64,000 nt of DNA from Agarophyton chilense (taxonomy: Eukaryota > Rhodophyta > Florideophyceae > Gracilariales > Gracilariaceae): the NCBI GenBank assembly GCA_030374765.1, contig JARGXX010000138.1, positions 1,054,001-1,118,000 of the forward strand. The letters are read 5' to 3'. This document shows positions 20,937-31,442 of the stretch, in pieces. Positions within the stretch are counted from its first letter, which is position 1, and every line of letters starts with the position of its first letter. The notes under the pieces are model-generated. The model was not told the DNA's origin and ran no database searches. It saw only the letters and a program-made list of their open reading frames with translations. The position numbers and the translations under genes were made by a program.

Positions 20937-22575
20937 TCCAACGGGTTGGAGTTTTCGGCATTTTGGACGGGCTCAGTATTCTGAGTTCCGACCGTGACCA
21001 AATGGACTTGTTGAAGTGCCATCAGGCGCGCATTGGCGTTATTTTTAGAGCGAGCGGCTGCGGATTGCGGACCAAAGACTTCCCGATGGTTCTGCTGTCG
21101 CACCTGTAGAAGCATGGCTTGTATCTGGGGAGCCACTCTGGTACACTGCGTCGCAAAATAGTGGGGAGATAAACAAAATCAGCAAAGAAGGCTGCCTGTT
21201 GCGGGGTCTCTTAATGCCACTGTGGTTGGTATTGGGTTGACCTTATTCGTGAATGGCACTTCAGTCCTGTATGAGAGCTTCCCACCACATTTGTTAGCAT
21301 AAGGTACTGCAACAACTTGGTGGTGTCGGGTGGGTACCGTAGTTGAGGGAGTCGACGGTGGTTCAGACGGTTACCCACCAGATACGGGACTTGACCAATT
21401 GGAGCCGGGAAACGAATGTCCCCCGACCTCAGAGGTATCGATGAGATCAATCGCTTACCCATGAGGTGTGCGCCTAGCTGATCCATCATCGGTCGTGGAT
21501 GCTTCTTCGATGCCGAGGACTGACTGTTTCGGTTTATCCTTTGTCTCTTTCAGGGTGGGGGCCACTGTCCTCTTCCCTGTTCGTAGCGTATCTCCTAGGC
21601 TTTGCCCTTAACGCGCCAGTGCGTTGTAATCCACCTTACGGGTTGTACCGAGATAATTCCTCACCTGAGACCTTGTTGGGTTGTCAATGCTATGAGCATA
21701 AATTGGCTTTATCCTTGTGGTAGTAAGAACGCTACTGCATCATGACGCTGTCGCCCAGAGCGAGCGCACCTATTACAATTCGGTTTGTACTGCTCGTTGA
21801 CGGTGCGTGAGAATCTCAGAGTAGGCCTACTGAATCACCTCATCGGTTGCATAGGTTTCCGAAAAGAAGTTCACCACCCGTGGGTAGGTAGTCAGCATTT
21901 TGGTCTGTTCATCATCCATTACCATGGTATTGCCCTGTAAGCAGCTGTGTAACATATCGCCGGCCTGAGTTTTGAGGTAAAACTGAAACAACCACATTGC
22001 GGCGCCTTCTGAAAACCTATTTTGGTCACAAGCCTTCTTCAACCTCTGAAGTAAGTCTATGATAGCGATGGGGTCATCTCCCGAAAAACGGGCATCCTCC
22101 ATTTGGAAGCGAAGCTTCCGGTGATGCTTAGTTATATGCTGAGCAACCTCTTCGGTGTACTCAGAGCTCTTGTTCTCCAACCTATAAGTGTTTCAGTCGA
22201 CCGCCTTTATGAAAATGTCATTCAACAGAACGATCACCTGTAGTTCAATATCGGTATCGGTATTTGGCTCTGACGAGTCATACCGTTTGGTCTTACCCGT
22301 GCTGTTACTTTCCCCTACTCACGAGAGTAATCCTTCTTTTCGTTTCTGTGAACCTCTTTGGCTGTCATCCGTTGACCAACCAGATTCGTTTTCCGAGCTC
22401 GAAGAGTCAGAGTCCGACATGTGCCCCTTTCTCTTTGCCATTTTGGTTTTCTTCTTTTTCTTAACAGATGGTTGTCGGTGTCGTTCTTCTTCCGAGCTCG
22501 ACGACTCATCTAAGCCACCAAGGTCTCCGCCAATGGTTCCCTTTGCAGCTCTACCAACAGGTTTCAGTAGCTAAT
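20937..22575 (-). pseudogene. Chromovirus gag core and zinc knuckle
   Basis: The frame 21827-22180 has gag-like helices (FQMEDARFSGDDPIAIIDLL, EGAAMWLFQFYLKTQAGDML). Around 21150-21200 a decayed CCHC knuckle reads C(stop)FC-LSPHYFATQC, expected C-x2-C-x4-H-x4-C. Between 22300 and 22560 lies a charged linker rich in Lys and Glu in shifting frames. Gag packages the RNA and forms the particle. Confidence 0.6.
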
Positions 22576-22771
22576 AATACCCTATGCCTTCAATCGCCGG
22601 AGGCTCTTCCCCTCTCCGAAATCGGTCGTGCCGCTTCTCATTAGTTTGCGAAGTTGTAAAATTGGATTGGATATCTCAGGACATAACATGAGGTTTCTCA
22701 AAAGAGGCTTGGGCCTCCACCTTGACGGTTTTTGCGTTCGCCCCTACTTCGGGTTGGAAAAACCCATGATT

Positions 22772-23050
22772 CTATAGGGATACCGTCACGCATTGCTCGA
22801 TTTGTCCCCTTACCTCGTCCTCGAGGTAGCAAATGAAAAATACCGGCACACGGTCCATCACTTCCTTATAGGCCCTGTCAACTACCGCACGGGTAATTGC
22901 ATCGATATCCAGACGGGGACGAGGAGGTTGTTCCCTTTGTCTAACTACAATGATATGTCGGGCTTCCGTCGAGAGACCTTCTGCCTCTCGTCTTGCCGTA
23001 TCGACTTGAGCGGTACTTGGGTTCCGGAAAAGTTTCTCCGGGTTGCCCAA
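22772..23050 (-). pseudogene. Chromovirus gag N-terminal fragment
   Basis: The frame begins GNPEKLFRNPSTAQ and contains LDIDAITRAVVDRAYKEVMD. The second text aligns with VDPLTRIVVDRAAQELSERI of the gag at 46013-46768, and the first with a fragment at 47400-47570. It borders directly on the G2 element's 5' region. Confidence 0.65.
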
Positions 23051-23804
23051 GATTGATTCTGGGGCATTAGGCGCCCTAGTGACGCGTCTCCGCGCGTTTT
23101 TCCATGATTTCTTCGTTGAGGGAAACTAATGAGTCAGCAGTTGCTATTTCAGTAACTTCTTCACAAAACGCTACGGATTTCACTCCAAATTCTCCTTTTC
23201 AATTCCAAACGTGGCAAACACCAATTTCTAAGATAGGAGACCAAAATGTGGCAATCACCAAAACGGTAGCGAGGCGGTGTAAGACCTGACGGTTCTAGGG
23301 AGCGCAGGATGGGCTCGATCCAGGAGGAGAAGATTGAAGATACCTGTAAGATGTGGCAGCACCAGCCACCGAAAGGTGCAACAGGAACGGCCGGTTTACT
23401 GACAGCACGTTGGTAGACAGTGATGCACAGCGCACGCGGGTCCGGAAAATTGCAAGGACAGTACAATTACCTTTATGGTCAACTGTAAAAACCAAAAGTG
23501 GTAAAAGTAGTCTAGTAGGAGCTTGTCTTAACAATAGTGAAAGGGGTGGCCATGCTTGGTGAACATATATATATCTCACCAGCCCCCCGACCTACCGTGG
23601 TGCTCCTCGCCACCTGGACACGAGGAGCTTCACCTGAGGTGCGCCTCCCTATATACTTAATCTTATCTAAATAATACTAAATTATCGAAAAGCTAATCTA
23701 ATTTTTAACTAAACCACTGTAGTACACGGCGCATGCCGGTATCTCTCCAGATACACCACGTGACATCATTACCTCATTGACGTAGTTCACTATACTACAG
23801 TACT

Positions 23805-24455
23805 ATGGGCGAGATCCCGGGAACCAACACTGTCGAAGAAGCTACTGTCGAGAATTTCCAGGCATGGTTCGACGCTGCATCAAGTTCTGCGCCGAAAGAC
23901 CTCGCCGAGTGTATCGACGCATCTTTGGGATCCGTTGCTTTTGTTCTCAACAAAGCAGAACCCGCAGTTGGTGTGGCAAACTTTGTTATTAACGTAATTA
24001 CCGCGTTGGACCAGAAAAACGCCTCAGAAGTTCTTAATGACACCGATATGGAAAAGAAATTCATCGACCGCCTAGTTCGAAAAATTCAGCCTATAGTCGT
24101 GCAGGAGCAAATCCGAATGCTACTTATGGGATGGAAGAAGGAACAATTTGTCAGTATCAAACTATTCAAAGACGAGGTCTCCAATATTGCTCTCGATATT
24201 TCTCTCACCAAAAGAGCTAGTGCACGACTAAATACTCGCAAGATCCATAAATGTTGTGACCGTAAACGCAATCGAGATGATCGTTCAAAGACAAATGACT
24301 CAGCGGGCTCCTCGTCATCTGACAAAAGAAAACCCTTGCATTCTGGAAGCACGTGCAAAATTTCCGAATGGACGCAACCCTGTCTGAACGATAACTGTGC
24401 GCTATCCGCCGTTTTCAAAACCTGCCCTACAACACCAACTGAACTCAAGAAATAG
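23805..24455 (+). CDS. G2-A gag-like protein
   Basis: A 216-codon frame starts with ATG in good context. The N-terminal half is acidic and helical (TVEEATVENFQAWFDAASSS, FVINVITALDQKNASEVLND), followed by MEKKFIDRLVRKIQPIVVQE and a basic, serine-rich C-terminus (RKRNRDDRSKTNDSAGSSSS). No zinc knuckle is visible. Position 5' of protease and RT, and a diverged homologue in copy B, support gag. It is the only unbroken ORF of the element, ending at a TAG that may be a premature stop: the equivalent frame in copy B continues KKLFEKLYNRKKAKIAKTVK. Confidence 0.6.
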   Translation: MGEIPGTNTVEEATVENFQAWFDAASSSAPKDLAECIDASLGSVAFVLNKAEPAVGVANFVINVITALDQKNASEVLNDTDMEKKFIDRLVRKIQPIVVQEQIRMLLMGWKKEQFVSIKLFKDEVSNIALDISLTKRASARLNTRKIHKCCDRKRNRDDRSKTNDSAGSSSSDKRKPLHSGSTCKISEWTQPCLNDNCALSAVFKTCPTTPTELKK

Positions 24456-24539
24456 CTTTTAAAGAAACCCTAAAGCAGGAAAAAGGCAGAAAGTGGTAAA
24501 ATTGTGCAAGTTCAGCAGTTTACAGGTGTTCCAATATCC

Positions 24540-25680
24540 AATTAAATTGTAGAGCGTTTCCAAATAGCCCTGAAGGACGCTGTATTTGACGGAGTACTCG
24601 GTGATTCCGGCTCAGATTACAGCGTAATTGACACTTCCATTTTCAATAAGGTCTAAAAATAGGTGACTATGAAGGAGCAACAATATCGATTGAGCTCTGA
24701 AAGCCGCCAGGGCCTGAGGTATCTTACAGACACCACGTAGACTGGCCGACCACAGCTGGGCTTATTCAGATTATTATTTTAATTTAATTAGTGTAATAGA
24801 TTAACATTACAGTGCCAGGGAGATCCCAGCGCCTTGCCATTGTTATTAACTTGTCTCTAGTGACGTTTCTCCGTCGGAGTAAAGTAGGCACCGTCCAAAT
24901 ACTAAATGACCCCCTTTCGTACATAAATTCTACCAATTGGTCTTCACTCCATCGTTTTCGTAGCTCAAACCTGTAAGAATACGCAGTAAACGCCAGCACA
25001 TTGCATCAAGTACTCTGAGAGTGCCACCGTCAACGATACGAACGTTAGGACCCGCTATAACACGCTACCTCTGGTCGAGCCCAGTACGCTGACCCACCAG
25101 TCATTGCGTTACAGTGACGGACATCAACGTGAATACACTCAGTCTAGCAATACTTCTGGCAGAGTTCTTTAAAACTGAAAACGGAACCAATTTTTCTGCA
25201 TCTTGGTCTGTAGTTCTCACTGATACCATTTATTTACCAGGTTCGAATATACCCGTTCGTGTTCGAGGTATATAATTCTACGTGGTGGATCAAGACCTGG
25301 ACGAGATTCTCCTTGGGCGCCCTTTCCTGAATGAAATCGGGTTCAACCTCAGATATCACCTTGTTCGTGTTCCGGACCCCATTCATGACAAGCATATAGA
25401 CGAGCCAGATTTACCTCAATCCAAGCTTGCTGTTGCAAAGTACGAAGGCTTGAGCTACATGGTAGCTGACGACGATCACGTACAGCTTCCCGAGTCTCTG
25501 GCTGCCAGAATCGGAAAAGACTCCAGAGAATCTGTCAAAGAAGCTTTCTCCTGGATTTTCTCAATCGCAAAGGGCAACGGTATCTCGGAGACAGGCAGTC
25601 TGAAACTAATCAATCTGCTAGAGAAGAATAGAGATGAGTTTCGCATTAGGCTTTTCAATGATCCACATGTCGACGTTTAG
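24540..25680 (+). pseudogene. G2-A protease region, interrupted
   Basis: The active site reads FDGVLGDSGSDYSVIDTSIF (about 24583-24642), a retropepsin D-S-G box. The second half (25282-25680) holds DEILLGRPFLNEIGFNLRYH, the ILGxPFL motif, followed by a charged linker to RT. A 446-bp insertion (24668-25113) lies between the two halves and stops occur around it. Confidence 0.7.
24668..25113. mobile_element. Inserted element with 5-bp target-site duplication (solo LTR-like)
   Basis: Sequence absent from the same place in copy B (near 49165) is flanked by GTGAC at 24663-24667 and 25114-25118. The insert begins TATGAAGG and ends GCGTTACA. It has no coding capacity, and a 5-bp duplication suits an LTR element. 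The ends deviate from canonical TG…CA, so solo LTR is the likeliest but not certain identity. Confidence 0.6.
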
Positions 25681-25683
25681 CCC

Positions 25684-26400
25684 TTGACCATCACGCCAGT
25701 CAAGAAATCGAAACCACATCGCTCTCCTCAACGTCAATATACGCCTCTGCAAAGAGAATTCAGCGTACAAACCGTCCGGGAACTGGAAGCAGTTGCTGCC
25801 ATCTACAAGAATCCTTCGGCATGTTGGGCATCTCCTGCTCTAGCGTTCCTTAAGCCAGGATTCACCAAACTGCGTTTCAGAGTAGATCTACGTCGGCGCA
25901 ATGCAAGGACTGTACCGATCCAGTTAGCAACGCCGCATCTGGAATTTTAATTCCAGAACACCGCTGGCTGCACTTGCCTTTGACCTTGAGCACGGATACT
26001 GGCAGGTCCCGCTTTCACCAGAATCGCAGGACATGATGTCAATAGTCCCTTTGGCGTTTTTTCCTCTAAAGGACTACTCCGAGGCAGTATCGAATCTGAG
26101 AACCATTTCCACGCAGTATTATTCTACAAATTCGATGGACGCGTCAAAAAGATGTTCCAGTGAATAGAGGATTTCTTGTTACACGCTAAGGACGAACATG
26201 AATTGATAGCCAACATTGAATCTTTCCTACTCGTCTGCAGCGAAATCGGACTGAAGATACACGCTCGTAAATCAACTTTCTTCTCACACGAAGCTCAATT
26301 CTGTGGCCGCGTCATCTTGCCAACGGAGTGCAGTACCATCCAGGACACTTCGACTCACTCGTTTCAATGAGAGCTCCAACCATGTCGAGCGAGCTGCGGC
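25684..26400 (+). pseudogene. G2-A reverse transcriptase
   Basis: Motifs in order are SPALAFLKPGFTKLRFRVDL, NARTVPIQLATPHLE, DLEHGYWQVPLSPESQ, then (26161-26330) the palm end EDFLLHAKDEHELIANIESF and ARKSTFFSHEAQFCGRVI. The YxDD-equivalent box is damaged (a TAG precedes EDFL; copy B reads QWIDDFLFHAK). Three or more frame changes occur. Confidence 0.75.
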
Positions 26401-27060
26401 AATTCGTGTGCGGCACAAACTGGATTCGAAATTCGATCCCTGTCTTCGAAGAACGCATAGCTCCGCGTCATGAACATCTTAAGTAGTTCTGCACAAAAAA
26501 AGGCCAGCGGACGAAGAACGCTCTAAACATTTTCTCCATCGGCACCTCTTGGACGCCATTCATGATGCCGCTTTCACCGACATTAAAGAACAATTAGCTG
26601 TCTCTGTCAAGCTTGCGCATCCAAAATCCGACCAATACATGTGTTTATCCATGCATCCGATTCTCACTGGGCAGCAATATTTTGTCAGATACCGCTTAAG
26701 GAGAGACAAAAGATTATTGAGGAACAGCATCACAAACCAATTTATTTTCTATCTGGCGCTTTCTACGGCTCGGAAACCAACTGGTCTGTCCTTTAAAAGC
26801 AAGGCTATGGCATCGTAGGAGCCATGTGCCGTTTGGACTATTTGGTTTCCCGTCATAAAGTCAACATCTTTACTGATCACTCGAATCTTGTCTACTTTTA
26901 CGATTCATATGGCCAAAACCCTGGAATATCTAGACATACACCCAGTAAGCCAATGCGCTGTTCTATCAAACTTATTGTTTCTCGATACATCATCAAACAT
27001 CTTTCAGGTGAGCGCAACGTATGAAAAGACATGATGACTAGTTAGGCTGTCGACCCAAAG
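26401..27060 (+). pseudogene. G2-A RNase H
   Basis: DAAFTDIKEQLAVSVKLAHP introduces the domain; later text is CRLDYLVSRHKVNIFTDHSN, LVYFYDSYG and YIIKHLSGERN. The pattern RLxYLL…FTDHxNL…H(x)GExN is the RNase H of this gypsy lineage. The central DAS motif is obscured by frameshifts. Confidence 0.7.
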
Positions 27061-27239
27061 CGAACCGTTAGTGTCGCAAAGGTGCTCCGTGCTAAGTCCT
27101 TGATGGTGGCACCATTCAATCTTGGAGTGGATGCGAAACTGGATTGGCCAGACTTCGAGGACATAAAGAAAGCACAAGCACAGTAGAAGGAAAAGCCTCC
27201 CAAAAACTTCCAGAAAACACCAGATAGTTATAAGACCAA

Positions 27240-28050
27240 TGGAGATGTATTACGGATTCGTTCAGACGACGAGCTCCTCAAGTTACGAATTATTATTGCC
27301 ACCTACGCTGGTCACGGAGGATATCGAAGTTCTAATGTGACCTCGGCTACTATCAGGGCGCAGTTGTTCTGAAAGAACATGTAAAGAAACGTAACAGAAT
27401 TCGTGAACACATGCCTCCATTGCTTATGAAAGGCGTCTGGAATATTTATTCCACGTCCATAAGGTCACGGTCTCTACTCCAATCGACCTAATTATTTAAT
27501 GCACTTCTACTTTTGCTACATATCACGAGGCAATGATGGGTTTTTGTATTTTATGGTAGTCAAAGATGATCACAGCCGTTACGATTGGCTCACTCCTACG
27601 ACCGAGAGCTCTGCTGAAGTCGCAGCAGAAAATCTGAAAAACTGGATTGCAGCGATTGTTGTGTCTAACCAGTGGGTTTGTAACCGCATCTCTCACTTCA
27701 AGGACAAAGTCGTTCGTGTTCTGAAAAAAAGATTAAGTTATGTCATCATTTCACGTTGGCCTATTGTCCCTGGTCAAAAGTAATTGTTGAAGTAGTCTGC
27801 CGAGGTCTTCTACCCGTATATCGTGCTCTTTTATCTGAGTACCAGCTTCCAAAAAGCCTTTGGTCCAGTATTCTGCCAGTTGTACATTCTGCTTTGAACA
27901 ATTCGATATTTGACTGGCTCAGGAATGGTTGTTCCTTATCGGCATTTACTTGCCATAAGCAAGAATTGCCGTTTTCTGCTATTACTCGGGAATTTGGTGA
28001 GAGGGTGGAGGTTCTTAAACTCCACGACATTTGAAGGGCTCAACTAGACT
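27240..28050 (+). pseudogene. G2-A integrase
   Basis: A zinc-binding part (IIIATYAGHGGYRSSNVT … FVNTCLHCL) is followed by a core with LMHFYFCYISRGNDGFLYFM, VVKDDHSRYDWL, VSNQWVCNRISHFKDKVV and VIVEVVCRGLLPVYRALLSE. The family normally has aspartate in HFDFxYI and in VSDxGTHF; here these are tyrosine and asparagine. The downstream glutamate is present. The enzyme is inferred to be dead. Confidence 0.7.
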
Positions 28051-29694
28051 GTATTAGATCGCTGCAATTTGCCTTGGACGGACCGCACAAGGATGTAGCC
28101 CAATGCTCCACCAAGATGCGCCAACAGACAGTGGCAAGTCCTAACCAGAAGACAAGTGTTCGTCCGATCAACGTATCGTTATGAACAAGTTAAGCATTCG
28201 TTTTTTAAGGGTTGGCTTATTCCGATGTCAGATTGTTGAGCTCTACAGTTTTTCTTAGAGTTTAGATAAACTAATCTCGTTTCTCGGTGACCCTTTCTTC
28301 GATATGAATGAGCTTTTGTCACAGATGTTTCTTGTTTCATAGAATCATTTTAGTGAATGCAGAACTTCACTATCTTAGTTAAAATCAGAGATATGGTACC
28401 AGTTCTGTTCAAGACTATATTTGTAGCTTCAGCTAAGACCTGTCACGGTTTTTCACTTTATGATTCTCAACTTCCCCTTTTTGGGCTACTCCGGAAACTG
28501 TTTATTGCAAATGTCCTGCGACATATCGTGTGTGTCTGGAAATAGTCTGGCTTCAGAAGTTTTATGAACTGAGTTTTGTTAGGCTTCTGAGAACCAGTTT
28601 CCAGTAACGAGGACATGATAGTTTCCAGTACTGATGGCTTGTTCAAACATTCTGCATGATCAGACCGAACTGTGTTCGGGCTTTTTTGTATCTAAAGAGT
28701 ACGTGCAGATTTTTTCGTATCTCAGCGTAGACTGGTTCGCCGCTGACGGTCATGGACATCAAAGACGTGCTTGCAACTACTGTATTTGACAACAACCGCT
28801 GTCGAACGCTGACTAAAGATCTTCAATGGCTCTGTTTCTACATTGCATCGCGAGATGTGGTTTCTAAGAGGGATTATATATCACAAGCGGACCGGAGAGA
28901 AGGTTGCAAGCCAACGTGGATAGAGAATAGCCAAATCTCGGTACTGTCGACCAGAACAACATGTCCAGCTTTAGCACACAGCGAGAAATTTCTTTAAAAC
29001 TGTTTTATGGCCCTGTAGACAGATTAAAAACACTGAAAAGTAGGGTAAAGACGCAATATTCTGAAATGGAGATGTGGAAAATGGTCTTCTTCGTCGCGGT
29101 CGCGACAATGATATGTGGTGCAACATTGGCGTGCATCAGCCTTCCTGAGCAAGATTCTACTTCGGCCCCCATCGATGTTTGGCTCGGCTATTTACATGTT
29201 TTACGTGGTGTAGTCCTCGTATAACAGGGTGTTCATCAAAGCATGCTATTTTAATTATTGGCTCTGTAAATGTGCCCTGATCTACAGAAAATAGTTGCAA
29301 CCAAATATCTTGGCTCCAAGTCTTTCTTCCTTTCTTTTCGCGTGCTCTGACGCTCTGCGGAGGCTAAAACGCCTTATCCATTGCAACAGTATGTACCTAC
29401 TCTTTGTATGGAAGATATTTTTTATCGCTTTATCGAATAATATGGAGTGTTCTCGCGTATTCAGGGCACTATTTAAGGTTTTAGCCATTTATATACCTAT
29501 CTTTAGATACAAAGCAACCCGGGTTCTCTCGTTGGAGATCTTGGCACTATTTCTAAGCAGTCTCCTCATAGAACTTTCCTTCTCTTTCCCGAACAATTTT
29601 TCATCCTTTTCGGACCAGTTCCTCTATTAATTTTCTAGGCATGGGCGCTCCAGCCTGTGCCGAGCTTACAATCGGGCTTTTTCATACAAGTCTG
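28051..29694. other. Downstream part of the A locus, no gene recognised
   Basis: AT-rich sequence absent from the B locus. A frame at 28961-29224 (87 codons) has one hydrophobic segment (MVFFVAVATMICGATLA) but no recognisable family. No LTR matching the G2 5' region was seen. Confidence 0.35.
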
Positions 29695-30040
29695 GACAAA
29701 TTCTATCACTGGTCTACTATGTCGAAGGGATGATCCAAATTTTTTTATAAATTGGAATTTACGAGCATTGTATCACAATAATACTGGGTTATATGTCTAA
29801 ACTTTTGTTGGAGAATTTATCGTTACAATCAGACAAGAACGGATACAGTTTTTAGGAACTGTATCGGAATAGTGGCGCAGATTTTGTAACCAAAACGATT
29901 GGAACTAGATACAAATTTTGAAAAGCCTGTGACCAGTGATTTGAAGCTGGAGGATAGTTTGGATGCCTATAAAGGGCAGCCTGAACAAACAGTAAACCCT
30001 GGGAACTACTTAGATTGGTAGATCCTTGAACAAGAACTTT
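29695..30040. repeat. Left, diverged margin of the duplicated unit (copy 1)
   Basis: 29695-29800 matches 51588-51690 with several substitutions. Copy 1 then has about 236 bp (29802-30037) that is missing in copy 2, containing a GATACAG…CTGTATC inverted repeat near 29840-29865. Confidence 0.75.
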
Positions 30041-30431
30041 AACGTTGAGTTGACTGCTGACTTTGCGATATACGCGCCACAAATAAGATTTTTAAGTATT
30101 GATTCCCTTTTGAAGAGCAATGTTTGCGTGATTGAAGCTTAAATAGAAAACGCTAGATTTGTGTCTATGTATTTTAAGGACTTAAAGCCAGAAAGAAATC
30201 ATTTTACGAAAATGATGTTGGAAAAGATTTCTTGAAGAACGTTTTGGAGATATCAGTGTTTCTTTCATAAAAATCTGAACAATCTTAAATCGGGCAAAAA
30301 TGAATTAGAACTCAATAATTGCTACTATGGGCTTCGAAGTTACTCAAATTGCTTCAAACAGGGGTTCAGGGGTTAAGCAGCGCACTAACTAGAATATCAC
30401 AACTTTACAAAATTGTAACTCAAGCGCTATT

Positions 30432-30794
30432 ATGGCGGTGGCAGCTATTATAGACAAAAAACAGACATTGCTGGCACGTTGTACGCATGTGTTCAGCATT
30501 GCTGGAACACTGGACACGACTCGCGACCTACACTTGACACGTTTGCATTTACTTTATTTTCATGGTATGCGCAGTTCCACTGCACCCCATTCGTTGGCTG
30601 ACGCACACGTGTTTCCGCCAGCCAATTGCGCGCCGTTACATTCCTTCTCTCCCGCCAAGTGGCCCAACTGCCTCGCTCGGAACGGCAGTAGTAGCTCTTA
30701 CAGACAGTGCCACCCCAAGGGTTGTCTAAATCAGCAAGCGGTCACCCTTCGAACCGTATCATTTAGCCTACAAAATTCAACTTGGTTTGCGTAG
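30432..30794 (+). CDS. Hypothetical ORF (120 codons)
   Basis: An ATG-started open frame upstream of the glycine-rich gene, with no recognised motif. It is Ser/Pro/His-rich in its second half. Its presence in copy 2 reflects only the recent duplication, not conservation. It could be chance. Confidence 0.2.
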   Translation: MAVAAIIDKKQTLLARCTHVFSIAGTLDTTRDLHLTRLHLLYFHGMRSSTAPHSLADAHVFPPANCAPLHSFSPAKWPNCLARNGSSSSYRQCHPKGCLNQQAVTLRTVSFSLQNSTWFA

Positions 30795-31442
30795 TTAACT
30801 ACCCAGTCATTTCGCAAGAATAACATCATGTACTGTACAGAGTTACTTCCTAATTATTTCTACGATGATGTCTTTAACGACCCATGACTGAACTACACAA
30901 ATTAATGACGTCAGTTGATTTGGAGGTAAGCTGCTTGGTCACACATGTCGTGTTGGACTACGGTGTGTCGCGAGTAGGTAAGCAACTGCGTATGCAACGT
31001 TTCACGTAAGAGCTCTAGTATTCCACTGTCATCGCCACTGCCACATCCGCACTGCCGTGTTGCTAACCTCGGACCATACATCTTGCGAACTTAGTCTCAT
31101 ACCGTCCTAGCCTGCGCACCACTTCGACAAGGTGCGTTTTGACTTACAACCCATCCAATTTCCAAAATCAAACAAAACCACACATTCTTCCGTTGAGGAC
31201 CTGTGCCATGAATTTGCAGGCCAACCATGCAGAGGTTAAACTCGATTGCGCTGTTGCTCTTGTTCGAACTTCACTGGTAAAGAGTTCCCCCTTTTGCAGT
31301 TCCGAAATCATTTAAAAACCGCACCGCCGGTGGCCGCTTCCCCCTCGTCAGACCCTTCACTCACTCTATAACAACTCGCTTCACACTTGTGCTCTATATC
31401 TTACTCAACTCGTATTACGTTGCAACCTCAAATATCACAACA
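30795..31442. promoter_or_regulatory. Upstream region of the glycine-rich gene
   Basis: No ORF of note. TTTAAAAA at 31310-31317 and CTCTATAAC near 31365 are TATA-like, followed by a pyrimidine-rich leader and AACAATGA at the start codon. A promoter is inferred from position only. Confidence 0.4.

Larger units (their letters stand above)
18620..23058 (-). mobile_element. Ty3/gypsy chromovirus, 5' part (gag-PR-RT-RNase H start)
   Basis: Read right to left, the segment contains the gag N-terminus, gag core, a zinc knuckle, aspartic protease, reverse transcriptase and the first part of RNase H, stopping at TDHEAF near 18620. This is the Ty3/gypsy gene order and complements the 4479-6500 piece. 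Each domain is spread over several frames with stops. Confidence 0.85.
23059..28150 (+). mobile_element. Ty3/gypsy element family G2, copy A
   Basis: A plus-strand gag-PR-RT-RNase H-INT order with Ty3-type motifs. It belongs to a lineage different from the chromovirus: its integrase ends without a chromodomain and its RT reads RFRVDLRRRNARTVPIQ. A non-coding 5' region (23059-23804) is shared with copy B (47560-48310) and has a strong hairpin-prone GAGG/CCTC stretch near 23610. Stops and frameshifts occur throughout, and a 446-bp insertion splits the protease. No matching LTR pair was located. Confidence 0.75.

Noticed and set aside
23161-23579. Similar minus-strand ORFs in both G2 5' regions
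   Set aside because: They lie in a conserved non-coding region, the frame is interrupted in B, and there is no protein motif.
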